From Lineolata rhizophorae (Eukaryota > Ascomycota > Dothideomycetes > Lineolatales > Lineolataceae): 64,000 nucleotides of DNA. Positions within the stretch are counted from its first letter, which is position 1, and each line of letters begins with the position of its first letter. The notes beneath the pieces were generated by a model. That model saw only the letters and a program-made list of their open reading frames with translations, did no database searches and had not been told where the DNA came from. The stretch is from positions 266,931 through 330,930 of the forward strand of contig MU001678.1 in the NCBI GenBank assembly GCA_010093515.1, given 5' to 3'. Positions 25,801 through 36,450 of this stretch are shown here, piece after piece. The position numbers and the translations under genes are program-made.

Positions 25801-26822
25801 AATGCAAACTTCCAGGCGGCCCATTTTCTAGACGATAGAAACATGTGTCTATGCTGACGATGAGTCAAACGAAATAAGTATCGCAACATCAGCGCTAGCG
25901 ACATTTCACATACAGACAAGAACTTAATGCCCGTCGGTGTTCTCGGATGTCCTGATATTGTTGAAGTAGCAGACCTTCGGCTAGCTGCGTCAAACGTGCG
26001 TTGCATCGTGTCACGCTGGAGGAGCGCGGATCATGAGCCCAGATAAGCAGGCCGGTGTAACACGGTCATCCGCCACTGGCCTGGCCCCCGGGTCGGATCG
26101 CACACCCGCAGTCGAAGACTAGGATAGCCCTAGGGAAACATTTACCTCGTACCACATATGGACGGTGACACTGCCAATGATACTTCAACGAATAGATAGC
26201 TAGAAGCTGCATGGAACTCATATTGATTTGATCATAGAGAACGATGACAGGAGACCATAGTTAAACTCACGTTAGCATGTGAAAGTCTAATTGAGAAGTA
26301 GGGCATGTACACTACAAGGGGCGTCTCCACAACACCACCATTGTAGCAGTATTGGCCTATTTAAACCGCTGAGATCTTTAGTTATGATTATACCAATGGA
26401 TGCCTTCGTCATACACGGTCTCCCCGTACAAAGTACGCTTGCCGCCACCCTACACGGAGAGCGCAGACACTCGTGCCTTCTCGAGGCGAGTGCTGAAGAG
26501 TCGGTTCGTGATGCCCGACATATATCGTACCACTAATAGAATTGCGGACAATAGAAGCAAGGAGGCCTATCGTGAGGACGTATGTGTAGGCTAGCTGCCA
26601 GGCGCTTTTACCTTGATACTTCCTAACCAATAGGTTTGATGACTAGTCATCCCGAATACTGCATTCAGGGTTGACGTTTGCAGCTAAGCCTTGCAGACAC
26701 TAGTACAGAAATGTTTATACTCAACGCTTTGTGCTGCACGGCAAAAACGGTAGGCGCTTGAAACTTCCGTCTTGCTTGCAGGAAAACCCTGCTAGAGTAG
26801 TCCATAGTCATAGCAGCAAAAC
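16851..26822. other. Gene-poor, AT-richer interval up to RRP7
   Basis: I found no complete gene in these 10 kb. The stretch 24270-26800 is AT-rich with dense stops in all frames. On the minus strand between about 20400 and 21900 there are short coding-looking pieces separated by stops (for example codons giving AEQLFHDWFTEPTPQAPR near 20930-20990), but I cannot name a family or chain them. A small GC-rich patch lies at 22500-22860. Short runs of A occur at 18319-18334. Several copies of the TACTACGTA word fall between 17795 and 23161. Confidence 0.4.
19334..23161. repeat. Copies of a dispersed word TACTACGTATGTAC
   Basis: The 14-mer TACTACGTATGTAC is present intact at 19334-19347 and 23148-23161. 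A reverse-complement near-copy lies at 13732-13745. The 9-mer core TACTACGTA, on either strand, occurs twelve times in the window, all outside coding exons. The listed interval spans the two exact copies; the DNA between them is not part of the repeat. Confidence 0.7.
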
Positions 26823-27900
26823 CTAAATTCGCTCAGGCTGCTTGACGTTAGCAGTGTTACAGCACTCCGATTTATTTAGGACGTTGTTAACTCACCTTAA
26901 TGGCCCGTTTTCGTTTCCTCATTCCCTCTACCTTTCTCACGTCCTCCTGAAACTTCTTTCTTAGGTTCAACTCTTTTTCCTTCCTCTTTTCTCGCCACTG
27001 GAATCGGTAAAAATCACCCATCTCCTTTCTCCTCGCCTCCTCCTTCTCGCGGACCTTCTGCAGTGCCTGTTCGGCTTCCTCCTGTCGGGCAGGTCCCATG
27101 CGCCCCCCCCGCGTGACTGTCACAAACCCTTCTTCGTCAGGAACATTGCGTTGCTGGGTACGCAGTCTCTCCCGCAAAGCTTCAAGCGAGTTGAAATGAG
27201 TGAGGAATGCATTGACACTGCGCTGAAGGACATGAGCGGGCGGGAAGGACGCGAGCTGGTGTCGACGATAGCCTGAGAATTGGTTAGCAATCTTAAACGC
27301 CTCGCATTCGAGATTAAGGATAGGTTACGTACGAAGCTCTCCTGTTGAGCTTTCATCTGGGTCCATAGCTTGGCTCCACATGATTTCCGTTTGCGACTTT
27401 GCCGCCTTTTTTGCTGCCCTGAGTGCTCCTTCTGCACTAGCGATATCTACGAACACAAGGACGGCTGAACTCCCACTTTTCAGAGGTATGGTATCCCAAG
27501 TTCGTGGCAGTGTCATAATCTCCGCACGCTCAACACTTGCCGCATCAACCATGCCGGGATGTTTTCGTTTCTTGCCCTTAGTAGCTTGCGCTCTTGCGGT
27601 GCTTGAGTTGGTATCGGCGATCGAATTGCCACTACGGATATCGTCGTCGAATCGTACGCTATTGAGAAGGTATCCCCCTAACTGATCTTTAAACAATTTC
27701 CGGAGAGATACCTCGGTTGCATCAATCGGTAGGTTCGTCACGAAGAGAGTTTTTTGCTCGGAGGAGTTAGGATCTTCCGTGTGGGGGACATATGGACGGA
27801 GGTAAAGGTTATGTTTCACAGCACGGGGAAATGACGGCAAAGGAGGGAATGTAAGTGGCAGGACAACAAAGTCCCCAAGTGTTATTGAAGGCAGTGACAT
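26823..27900 (-). CDS. RRP7: Ribosomal RNA-processing protein Rrp7
   Basis: Rrp7 is a nucleolar small-subunit processome component (UTP-C/CK2 branch) needed for 18S rRNA maturation and for adding Rps27 to pre-40S particles. Three exons: 27900-27333, 27272-26896 and 26837-26823, giving 319 residues. The N-terminal half has an RRM-like region beginning KTLFVTNLPIDATEVSLRKLF, with a lysine-rich insertion KGKKRKHPG. The C-terminal half carries the Rrp7 signature DEEGFVTVTRGGR plus GPARQEEAEQ, then the charged helix FYRFQWREKRKEKELNLRKK. I start at the ATG at 27900 rather than the in-frame GTG at 27909. The terminal 15-nt exon (PERI, stop) follows a consensus GTGAGT donor and a GCTAAC branch site. 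If that intron is retained, the protein ends two codons later as VS. Confidence 0.9.
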
Positions 27901-28349
27901 TTTGCCCACCAGTTGTGCGGAGTATTTTGCGGACTGAAAATTTCACGGAGATTTTTCTGAAGCGATTGGAATTCGAGCAAAGTTGGCTGCCACCATGAAA
28001 TCCTTGTACAGTGATTATATAAGCGAAAGCGGTGGCAGAATATTCTTGGGGCATCGCGCAGGCCTGCCTGCTTGTTTGTTCGCGACAAGCATTCCACGCG
28101 CCGTCTGGAGCGCTCGTCCGCCACGACTCCCTTATTGCGCGCCTGTCCTCGCAGCTAGTGCCCTCTGAATTTCTTCGTCAGCCTTCTCTTTCCTCGACCG
28201 TACTACTCGCCGTATCCACCTTTCATAGCTGACCTATAATCGGTCACGAGCTATGAGATAAACATAATTCTGCCCATTAGCTGGATTGCGATCGATTTCC
28301 CGTCGACGATTCTACTTCCTTTTCGGCAGGCAGACTCTCGCTCGCCAAA
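27901..28349. promoter_or_regulatory. Bidirectional promoter region of RRP7 and NUP85
   Basis: Only 449 bp separate the start codons of two divergent housekeeping genes, so both core promoters and leaders must share this interval. It contains no convincing reading frame. No canonical TATA box stands out. Confidence 0.6.
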
Positions 28350-31300
28350 ATGTTCCGTCCTCCTGATTCCTCCTCTCCCCCTTCTACGCCCGACTCCCGC
28401 CAGGTCAGCCGTGGGAACCTTAGCAATCCTTCCACGACACCAGCAGGACCCCCTCCCGACACGATCAACACATCCGCTTCGTTCACTCCGGCAGGACCTC
28501 CGCCATCATCTGTTTTTGGCAGCTCTCAGCTGCCGCAGTCTGGTGCGACTGGCTTCCCGTCGTCAATAAATGCTGGAAGAGCGAATGGTTCTAGCAAAGG
28601 CAACAACCTGTTTGGGATTCCAGTGTCTGCGGGAGGATCTAGTAAGCCGAAGCTATTTGACCCTCCATCAACCAGTGCGTCTCAGAAAGGTCGGTTCGAT
28701 GCGCCGTTTTCGTTTGGCAAAATCGATGCTGGAGCAAATAGTCAAACGCCAGGCTTCGCAAGCAGCGCATTTACCCCATTTCCAGCGGGCGAGAAGAGCC
28801 CTAGGCATACGCAGCGCATTGGAGGTTCGTTCCGTGCGCCGAGCAGCAGCCCTCCTGGAAGCGACGATGATGGACAGGGCAATGACGATGACGGAGAATA
28901 TGAGGAAGACGACGCCATGGGCGACGAGGATGAAGACATGGATGCCGAAGGAGACGAAGATGATGATTTGGACCTCGAGGACCCACCGCGAACCGGCGCG
29001 TTTGAAGAAGCTGCTGGCTTTGACAACTCGTTTTTAAGTGCTTATGAAGCACCGTCGCCCAAGAAGCGGGCGCCGGCGAAAGTGCTTGACGTAACTAAGC
29101 TGGCGAAGGACCTGTATACGGGCAAACGGCCTCTCTCAAACGAGCCGGATGGCTTCATACTCAAGCTGGAACAGCTCATGGGCCCATTTCCTACGCGCCT
29201 TGCAGAATACCCTGCCGCGGCACAAAACACAATACACCGGACTGTGCAAGATCTGAAATCAATTTTGCGGACATATGGAAGGGCTACGGGTAATTTTGAC
29301 GATGCCGATGCCTCCTACTATGATGGCATTGGACCGTCACACGCAGACTCAACCGGTCTTTCCAAGGCTAGCTTCCTCGGCAACCTACTTCTACAGCTGC
29401 ACCATCCGGCTCCCTACGATGCCAATCCCTCACTCTCCTCTTCAACTTACGGTGTTCTTTCTCCACCTTCTCCTAACCTAGTTCCGATCCCTCGAGCTAT
29501 TGCCTACTACCTTACGACTTTTCACGACCCGCTTAAGCCTGATTATGAGGCTTTGCTTAGACGTTACAGCAATTCTGGCGGACTTTCTGCCGCACCAGAG
29601 TTTTGGGATATCCTCTTCCAGAGGCTCATTAGAGGCCAGTTTCCAGCTGTGCTGTCGCTGCTGAAGAACGGCCGGTTCGAGGTTGCGCAAACTGCGATGG
29701 ATGACGGAAAATCCTCGCCGGGATATACCGGGCCCCAGCTGAGTCACGTCAACTATGCAGTGGACCGCGCGATCTCACTGCTCGAGTCGTGTCCCGCTGT
29801 CGCAGAGGACGACTGGGACGTCGCCGGCGATCCCTGGCGTCTATTCAGGCGGCGCGTTCGTCAGGCGCTGCACGAACTACGCACGTTTGCCGAAGGTGTT
29901 CCAGACGAGTACGATCATGACGAATTCGAGGCGTCGAACTTTGGGTTATCATCGAAACGAAGCGGGGCTCAGACCAGCTTTCTGGGAACGGAAGCCCGTA
30001 AGGCTGGTAGTAGGATCCCCTGGACCATTTACCAGAATCTGCGGAGCATGTACAACCAGCTACTGGGCGAACATGAGGAGATTGAGCAGACGGCTTGCGA
30101 CTGGCTCGAGGCGAGTCTTGCCCTGGCACTCTGGTGGGATGGCGAAGAAGAAGAGGAGGACGAAGAATCTCAAAGCGGCAACCCGAATTACCGTCGCTCG
30201 ATGGTGCACCATTCACATAGACCCCGCGCTCGGCCTGTCGATGTCACGCCCCTGGATGCATACCAGCGCAAGTTAGCACGTTCGTTTAACGAAGTCATGG
30301 CGAACGGGTTGGATAGTGACGTTGATGCTAGTGCCGTTGGCGACATGGTTCTCAACACCTCGAAAGCCTTGGACGTCGGCGCGGCGTGCGCGCTTGTGGG
30401 CGATGTGGAATCCACGATACACGTGTTGCGCATGTGGTCCCCGGCTGTGGCGGCAGCGATTGTCGAAGTTGCGGAGGCAGCGGATTGGATTGGCGCACAG
30501 GGCGCTAGCGGAACGGCAGGCGGTGGCAATGGCAACGGAGTCATGGGAGCTTTTGATAAGAGCGATTTGATGGTGTTGAGTTTTGGGCGGAATCAGGCTA
30601 GCAAGAATGGTGGCGCTGCTGCAAATGGTGCAGGGGGGATGAAGGACAACATTCTGTGCGAGTATGCGGAGTTGGTGGCTAAGCGCAAACAGTTGAGGAG
30701 TGAGGATGGGAAGATCTTTAGAGCAGGGTGGGAGGTCGCCATGCAAGTGCTTGGTCGGATTGGAGACGAGAAAGTTGCGAAAGAGAAAATTGCGAGTTTG
30801 CTGGACGGGCTTCCGCTCGACACGGTCCAGGATGTAGAGAAGATTCTGAGTGCTTGTGCACGGATGGGCCTGGGAGAACTTGGGGAAAGTATGGCAGAGG
30901 TTAGTCCGCGCGAATCCCGAGAAAACCCATCCTACGTACTTGTGAATGCTAACATTTTGATAGCGCTACGCGACTAAATTGCTCGATGTGCCATCGTCTA
31001 CGCCCGCGCCTTACGGCGATGCCCTCTTCTTCTTCGCCCGTGCGCATCGTCGTGACAAGGTTCGTGACGTCATCGACTTCTTGACCGCCGTCTCCCTCGT
31101 CCATTCAACCCCTTTCCCAGCACAGCCGAATCTCGATGCCAACCTTGCGCGCTTGTGCGCATCACCGCGAGAGGGCCTCACCGATCTGGCCGAGCAGGAC
31201 ATGTCCGCAGCGCAGCTTTTGGCGACGTATATTTCTGGCTACGCAACTCTGAGACGGTTCTATGCACTGCGAGACGAGGGTATTAAGCCAGGTGGTGATA

Positions 31301-32043
31301 GCGGAGGCAAGCACGGCAGCGAAGCAGGGTCAAAGAGGAAGCGGGAAGCAAGAGATGAGCAGCCAAAACGGGGCCTAAAGAGGCGTCGACGGGAGGCTGG
31401 GGCTGCGCTAGTGGGGGTAGTCGAAAGCGCCTCGGACTGTATTAAGGGCGGCTTATATGACCCTAGCGTTGATGTGGTCGTCCAGGTGGATAACGTCCTC
31501 GTGCTGCTAGGGGAGGCGTTGCCGCTTCTAAATCGTAGGTCTCACATTTTTGTGACCAAAAGAACATGACTGATACCTTTCACAGAAGAAAATTCGGCTT
31601 TCACCTCCAAGCAGCTTACTACACTCCTACGCGCTATGGAGGACTTCTCCACCGCCCCGTCTAGTATCCGCGCTGCCAACGTGGACTGCCTCCGCACGGC
31701 TCTAAAGAACGCGCACGCCTCGTCGGAGGCACGTGGTTCGGCACCCAACGGCGCCGCATTCCCAGCCGCCCTTCAAAAGTCGACGTCAGGCCTCTCTGCT
31801 TCGACGCAGTTCTCCCTTGTGGGAAGCTCCATGCTAGGCTCGGTGACCTCGGGTGGCACAGGCACGAGCGGTAGTAGCGTGCTAGTTGACAGCTTCAAGG
31901 ACACTGAGTCGCGCAAACGCGGGTGGGATTGGCGCAAAGGGTTTGGGAAGGACGCTGGTAAAGACGAAGTCGTGAGGATGTTGAGGCTGAGCTTGGCGCG
32001 GGAGATGGCGAAGGCGTGGGTAGAAACGGAGGGCTTGATCTGA
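28350..32043 (+). CDS. NUP85: Nucleoporin Nup85 (Y-complex)
   Basis: Nup85 is an alpha-helical (ACE1-type) scaffold subunit of the Nup84/Y-complex on both faces of the nuclear pore. Three exons: 28350-30899, 30964-31534 and 31586-32043, giving 1192 residues, close to other filamentous-fungal Nup85 proteins. The N-terminus is disordered and carries the fungal Nup85 repeats TTPAGPPP and FTPAGPPPSSVFGSS (about residues 29-60). A highly acidic stretch rich in D/E follows (about 170-215). The helical body includes PEFWDILFQRLIRGQFPAVL and YQNLRSMYNQLLGEHEEIEQ. The second exon begins RYATKLLD and has a basic KRKREARDEQPKRGLKRRRR segment. The C-terminus contains GWDWRKGFGKDAGKDEVVR. Both introns have good signals (GTTAGT and GTAGGT donors). 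Assignment rests on the N-terminal repeats and overall architecture; no defects seen. Confidence 0.85.
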
Positions 32044-33737
32044 GTTGGTCGAGATGCGTGTGTTAGTTGTTTTTTATTTTTCTGCTTCTTTTATTCTGGA
32101 CAGCATGGGTTTCGGCACCGAGCATTGAGCGTAGGGCTATTGGGGGGACGGTAGAGTGAAGGCGGAGACGAGGTTAGCAAAGGTCTAGGCTTGTTGGCGA
32201 TTGTCTTGTATGCCTCCATTGGTCAATCCGCCGCACCTGAGACTGCAATGCAGAGTAATAGGGTGCTGAAAAGTGGATGTCTGTTGCATGTTCTGTGGAA
32301 ATATGAATAGCGCCACAGAATAAGCAAGTGGCGCATAATGCATAGCATAATACTTAGCTCTGTTGAGGGCATGTGAGGTCGTTTTGCTTGTGTCCCACAG
32401 TAGCTTTCTCCGTTGTGGGTTTCAATGAACAATGTTTGCAGCATTTGCATTTTTGCCCACATCCAAGGTGCCGAGGTACTTGTCTCAGAAAGATCGCACA
32501 CACATGAACCACCTCATCCATGGAACATGGAGACCCGACGCAAACCCTCTGCTACCTATTCACTCGGCTGAAGTGTTCCTAAATGGTAAGCAGCCTATTT
32601 CAGACTGCATCGGGCTTAGAAGTCATGCACGGGCGATCATCCAGTAGAGCAGCCTGACGTCACTACTTGTAAGTTGTGCGGAAGGATCTTCACTCTTGCC
32701 CTCGGAAATTTGTACTCCGCACTGAGTATTTTGGCCCCTTGCGAGTGAGAGCCCATCCTTTTCGGTTGTATTTATTCCCAGAAAAGAGATTCCAGTCTAT
32801 CTGCGCTTGGCTTTGCCTGTTCGAATGGATGCACGTTTAGTATGTGCACTATTTGACCAGTCGACGTTGCTCGCTCTGCTTCGGTTCACTTAACCTCGGG
32901 CCCCGGGGCACATACATCTCGGCCCGGGTTAGGGAGAGCCGCGCTTATCCACTGATCATGCGGATGCCTTCCTCCAGTCCACCAGACCCTACCGACAACG
33001 TCTCGGCGCCAGAAGAGCAAGGTCACACTCGGAATCTCTAAGCCACGCGACTGCCTCTAGGTCCACGATGCATGATGTCGCCTTGGCGAGTGAGCGGAGC
33101 GGTGGATCGACAGTGTGGTGTGGTGCTGGCGCTCTTACGCCGGACATAGCCATAGGCCGTGTCTCACTCATCCCTTCGGCCTTCACTGGTTGCCTGGTTG
33201 CAAAAGCAGGGTAGACTACGGCGCTGTTCCGTTGAGTTGAAGATATGGCCGGCCCGCACTTTGCGCTTGCTGAGGCACGAATTTTGCTTTTCCTCGCTCA
33301 GGGCCTAAGCTGGCCTGTCTTCCATCGTTTAATATGTGAGTGAGCTTCATGTCTACGATTCCTTCCGCTATTCCATTGGACGCATGATCAAACGAGGACG
33401 TATTATGGGCATAATGTCATGCGAAATCCCAAGTGCCAAGCATTCACTACTGGTTATTCCTCCGATCTCCACACCTTCCGTCCACGTTCAGTCGTTTCTG
33501 TCTCACATTTTGCGGGGTGTTACGCTTGCTACAACTACGTTCACTTTCCTTTTCCAGCACCCGCCAGGCATTTTCTAGCCATGGGGTTTGTCCTTAAGAC
33601 GTCGGATCCTACCGCATTTCTCCATTTGGCGTCATGAGGGCCCAAACTTCAGTTTATCCCTTACCTTGTCTCTCGTAAACTGAGAAATATGTAACGGTGT
33701 AGGGCTTTGGGAGCGTCAAATCGCTCGTTTGCGGCAT
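32044..33737. other. Intergenic between NUP85 and the glutaminase gene
   Basis: No gene recognised. The left part is the NUP85 3' flank, with a T-rich tract just after the stop at 32068-32090. The right part is the upstream region of the secreted glutaminase gene. Short open frames here have no family features. Confidence 0.5.
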
Positions 33738-33745
33738 CTATAAAG
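33738..33745 (+). promoter_or_regulatory. TATA-like element of the glutaminase gene
   Basis: CTATAAAG lies about 75 bases upstream of the start codon at 33815, a plausible distance for a fungal TATA box of a regulated secreted-enzyme gene. Assignment is by position and sequence only. Confidence 0.4.
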
Positions 33746-33814
33746 ACCGGCCAGCTAGGTGAGATCAAAACGATCTGCAAATGATGCACCTAAGTTAATA
33801 GTCATTGAATCAAA

Positions 33815-36450
33815 ATGTTTCAAAATATAGTACGCTTCCTCGCAATTTTTTTTTTCGGATTCGTTTCCTCATCCACATTTTCTCCTGCGAGACCTCCTTC
33901 TATCCCACTAGCAGTCAGGTCGCCTTACCTAAACACTTGGCTTGCTGTGGGAGGAGATGAAGCCACCGGAGGACACCTTGCGGAGAGGTGGCCTCGGTTC
34001 TATACGTTAGTAATCTGTCCAGTCAAATTTGTGTTTTCAAATAATAATCTTGCATTGCAATATAGGGGCAGCATCAATGGCTGGGTTGGCATGATCCGCG
34101 TAGATGGAGAAACATACAGCTGGATGGGCCAACCCGGTCCAGACCCAGTGACCCAGGTCTCTGTTGAATACACCTCAACCAAAAGCGTGTTCACCATGAA
34201 CGTGAACGACATGGTCGAAATGAGGATTTCATTCCTTTCGCCCATTGCTCCAGACGACATGAAGAGGCAATCTCTCGTATTTTCATATCTAGAAGTGGAA
34301 GTTGCCGCTGCGGACGGTTCCACACATGACGTACAACTCTACGCCGACATTTCGGCAGGTAGGCTGCTAGATCCGCTTAGAACTCTCTTTAAGATTCAAA
34401 GGAGCTAACACGTGCTTAGAGTGGATTTCGGGAGACCTTTCTGCCCTTGCTAATTGGGACTATGGGGCAGTTGACGACGTGGTGTACCATAAAATCTTCC
34501 GCCAAACAGAGCTGAAATATTCCGAGAGTGGTGACAAGGCTGATTGGGGCAACTGGTACTGGGCTACTGGAGCAGCGGACGGAGTGTCTTACCAGTCTGG
34601 TGAAGATAATGTAGTCCGCGGGCTTTTTGCGACATCCGGGTTCCTCGAGAGCTCCGCAGACGACAATTTTCGTGCTATTAATGCGCAGTGGCCTGTCTTT
34701 GCATTCTCCCATGATCTAGGCGCGGTCGGGACCCATAGCCAATCCGTTCTTTATTCCATTGGGCTGGCGCAGACGGATGCGATACAATTCAACGGAGCAG
34801 GAGACGTTCGTCCATTGAAATCACTGTGGACGGAGTACTTTGGAAACGAGCTTGAAGCGGTACGCAAGTGTTTTGTTTACTTCAAATCTTCATTTTTCTC
34901 AAAAGCTAACTGGCGCACTCCTAGCTTCATTTCTTCCACCACGATTACTCAACGGCATCTTCAATGGCAGCGAGCCTCGACAGCAAGATCGAGGAGGATT
35001 CTATTAGCGCTGCAGGGGAAAACTATATGATCATCACGACCCTTTCGACGCGCCAGTCATTCGCCGCCACCCAACTGGTTGGCAGCCTCGGCCAGCCATA
35101 CCTCTTCCTCAAAGAAATCTCGTCGAACGGAAACACCCAGACCGTCGACGTCATATTTCCGGCGCACCCCATCTTCCTCTACACCAATCCGTACCTCCTA
35201 AAGCTCCTTTTAATCCCCCATTTCGAGAACCAGGAAGCCGGAAAGTACCCGCACGATTGGGCGATTCATGATCTTGGGACCCACTATCCGAACGCTACCG
35301 GCCATCCGGAGGGGGATGACGAGCATATGCCCCTCGAAGAGTGCGGCAACATGCTGATCATGATGCTGGCTTACGCCCAAAAGTCCGGCGATTGGGACTT
35401 CCTGGCTGATCACTACGAAATGCTTGTTCAGTGGGCCGAGTTTCTTGTCGACGAGTCTTTGATCCCTGAGCACCAATTGTCGACTGATGATTTTGCGGGA
35501 AAAATGGCGTAAGTGGTCTTGGACTCAAAGGGGAGATGGCCACATGGAGACCGTATCGGGTGTCTAACAAATTCAATAGGAATCAAACAAATCTTGCCGT
35601 GAAAGGAATGATTGGACTAGAAGCAATGTCCGTCATTGCGTCGGCAACTGGGCACCTCGAGGATGCGGACGATTACTCTGCGATTGCGCATGACTACATT
35701 GATCAGTGGTTGACTCTCGGCATCGCGCACGATGAAAGTCCGCCGCACACGACGCTCGGCTATGGTCTGAACGATACTTATGGTACGTTACCATCGTGCC
35801 CCCTATCATTAATTGGCACTCTATCTCCGCCGATCGAGTTCTAATTGATACCCGCCGTTTAGGACTCCTGTACAACATATACGAAGACGCCGCCCTCGGC
35901 CTCGACCTCGTCCCAGACTGGGTCTACGACATGCAGAGCTCCTTCTACCCCTTCGTGGAGGCGCGATATGGCGTGGCGCTCGACACGCGCCACGACTGGA
36001 CCAAAGGCAGGTACCCAACGCGCATCTTGAAGCCCCGCCTTACCGGCATGCCACTCGCTCGGTGTGCGCTTGCTGACGCCCCGCTTCCAAAATAGCCGAT
36101 TGGGAGATCTTCGTCGCCGCGGTCTCCTCCCTCGAAACGCGCAACATGCTCATCGGCGACATTGCCAAGTGGATCAACGAGACCACGACCGATCACCCGC
36201 TGACGGACTTGTACGACTCCAAACTGGGCGGGTATGTTTTCCTAGCACAGACACACCTTTCAATCCCGATGCGGAAGGGCGTGGTTACGCTGTAACTTTT
36301 TTTTTTTTTTGTGCCGATGTTGCTAATCATATCTGCAGATACCCAGGTATCATGTTCACGGCGCGGCCGGTCATGGGGGCAGCGTTTGCACTGCTGACGA
36401 TGGAAGGAAAAGCTCCGGTCCTCCAGCGGCAGCGGGCTTCGGCGGCTTAG
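33815..36450 (+). CDS. gtaA: Secreted glutaminase A-like enzyme
   Basis: Belongs to the fungal extracellular glutaminase A family, which hydrolyses L-glutamine to glutamate and ammonia. Eight exons fit: 33815-34005, 34066-34358, 34420-34859, 34925-35508, 35580-35782, 35863-36006, 36096-36231 and 36339-36450. They give 700 residues (A. oryzae GtaA is about 690). The N-terminus has a hydrophobic signal peptide (FLAIFFFGFVSSS) followed by the family start RSPYLNTWL. Typical blocks are GWVGMIRVDGETYSWMG, WGNWYWATGAADGVSYQSG, FPAHPIFLYTNP, KYPHDWAIHDLGTHYPNATG, EECGNMLIMMLAYA and PGIMFTARPVMGAAFALL. Intron 1 is exactly 60 nt and free of in-frame stops. Intron 6 keeps the frame (TK-ADWEIFVAAV) only with a GC donor at 36007, since the nearby GT would shift the frame. 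Confidence 0.92.
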
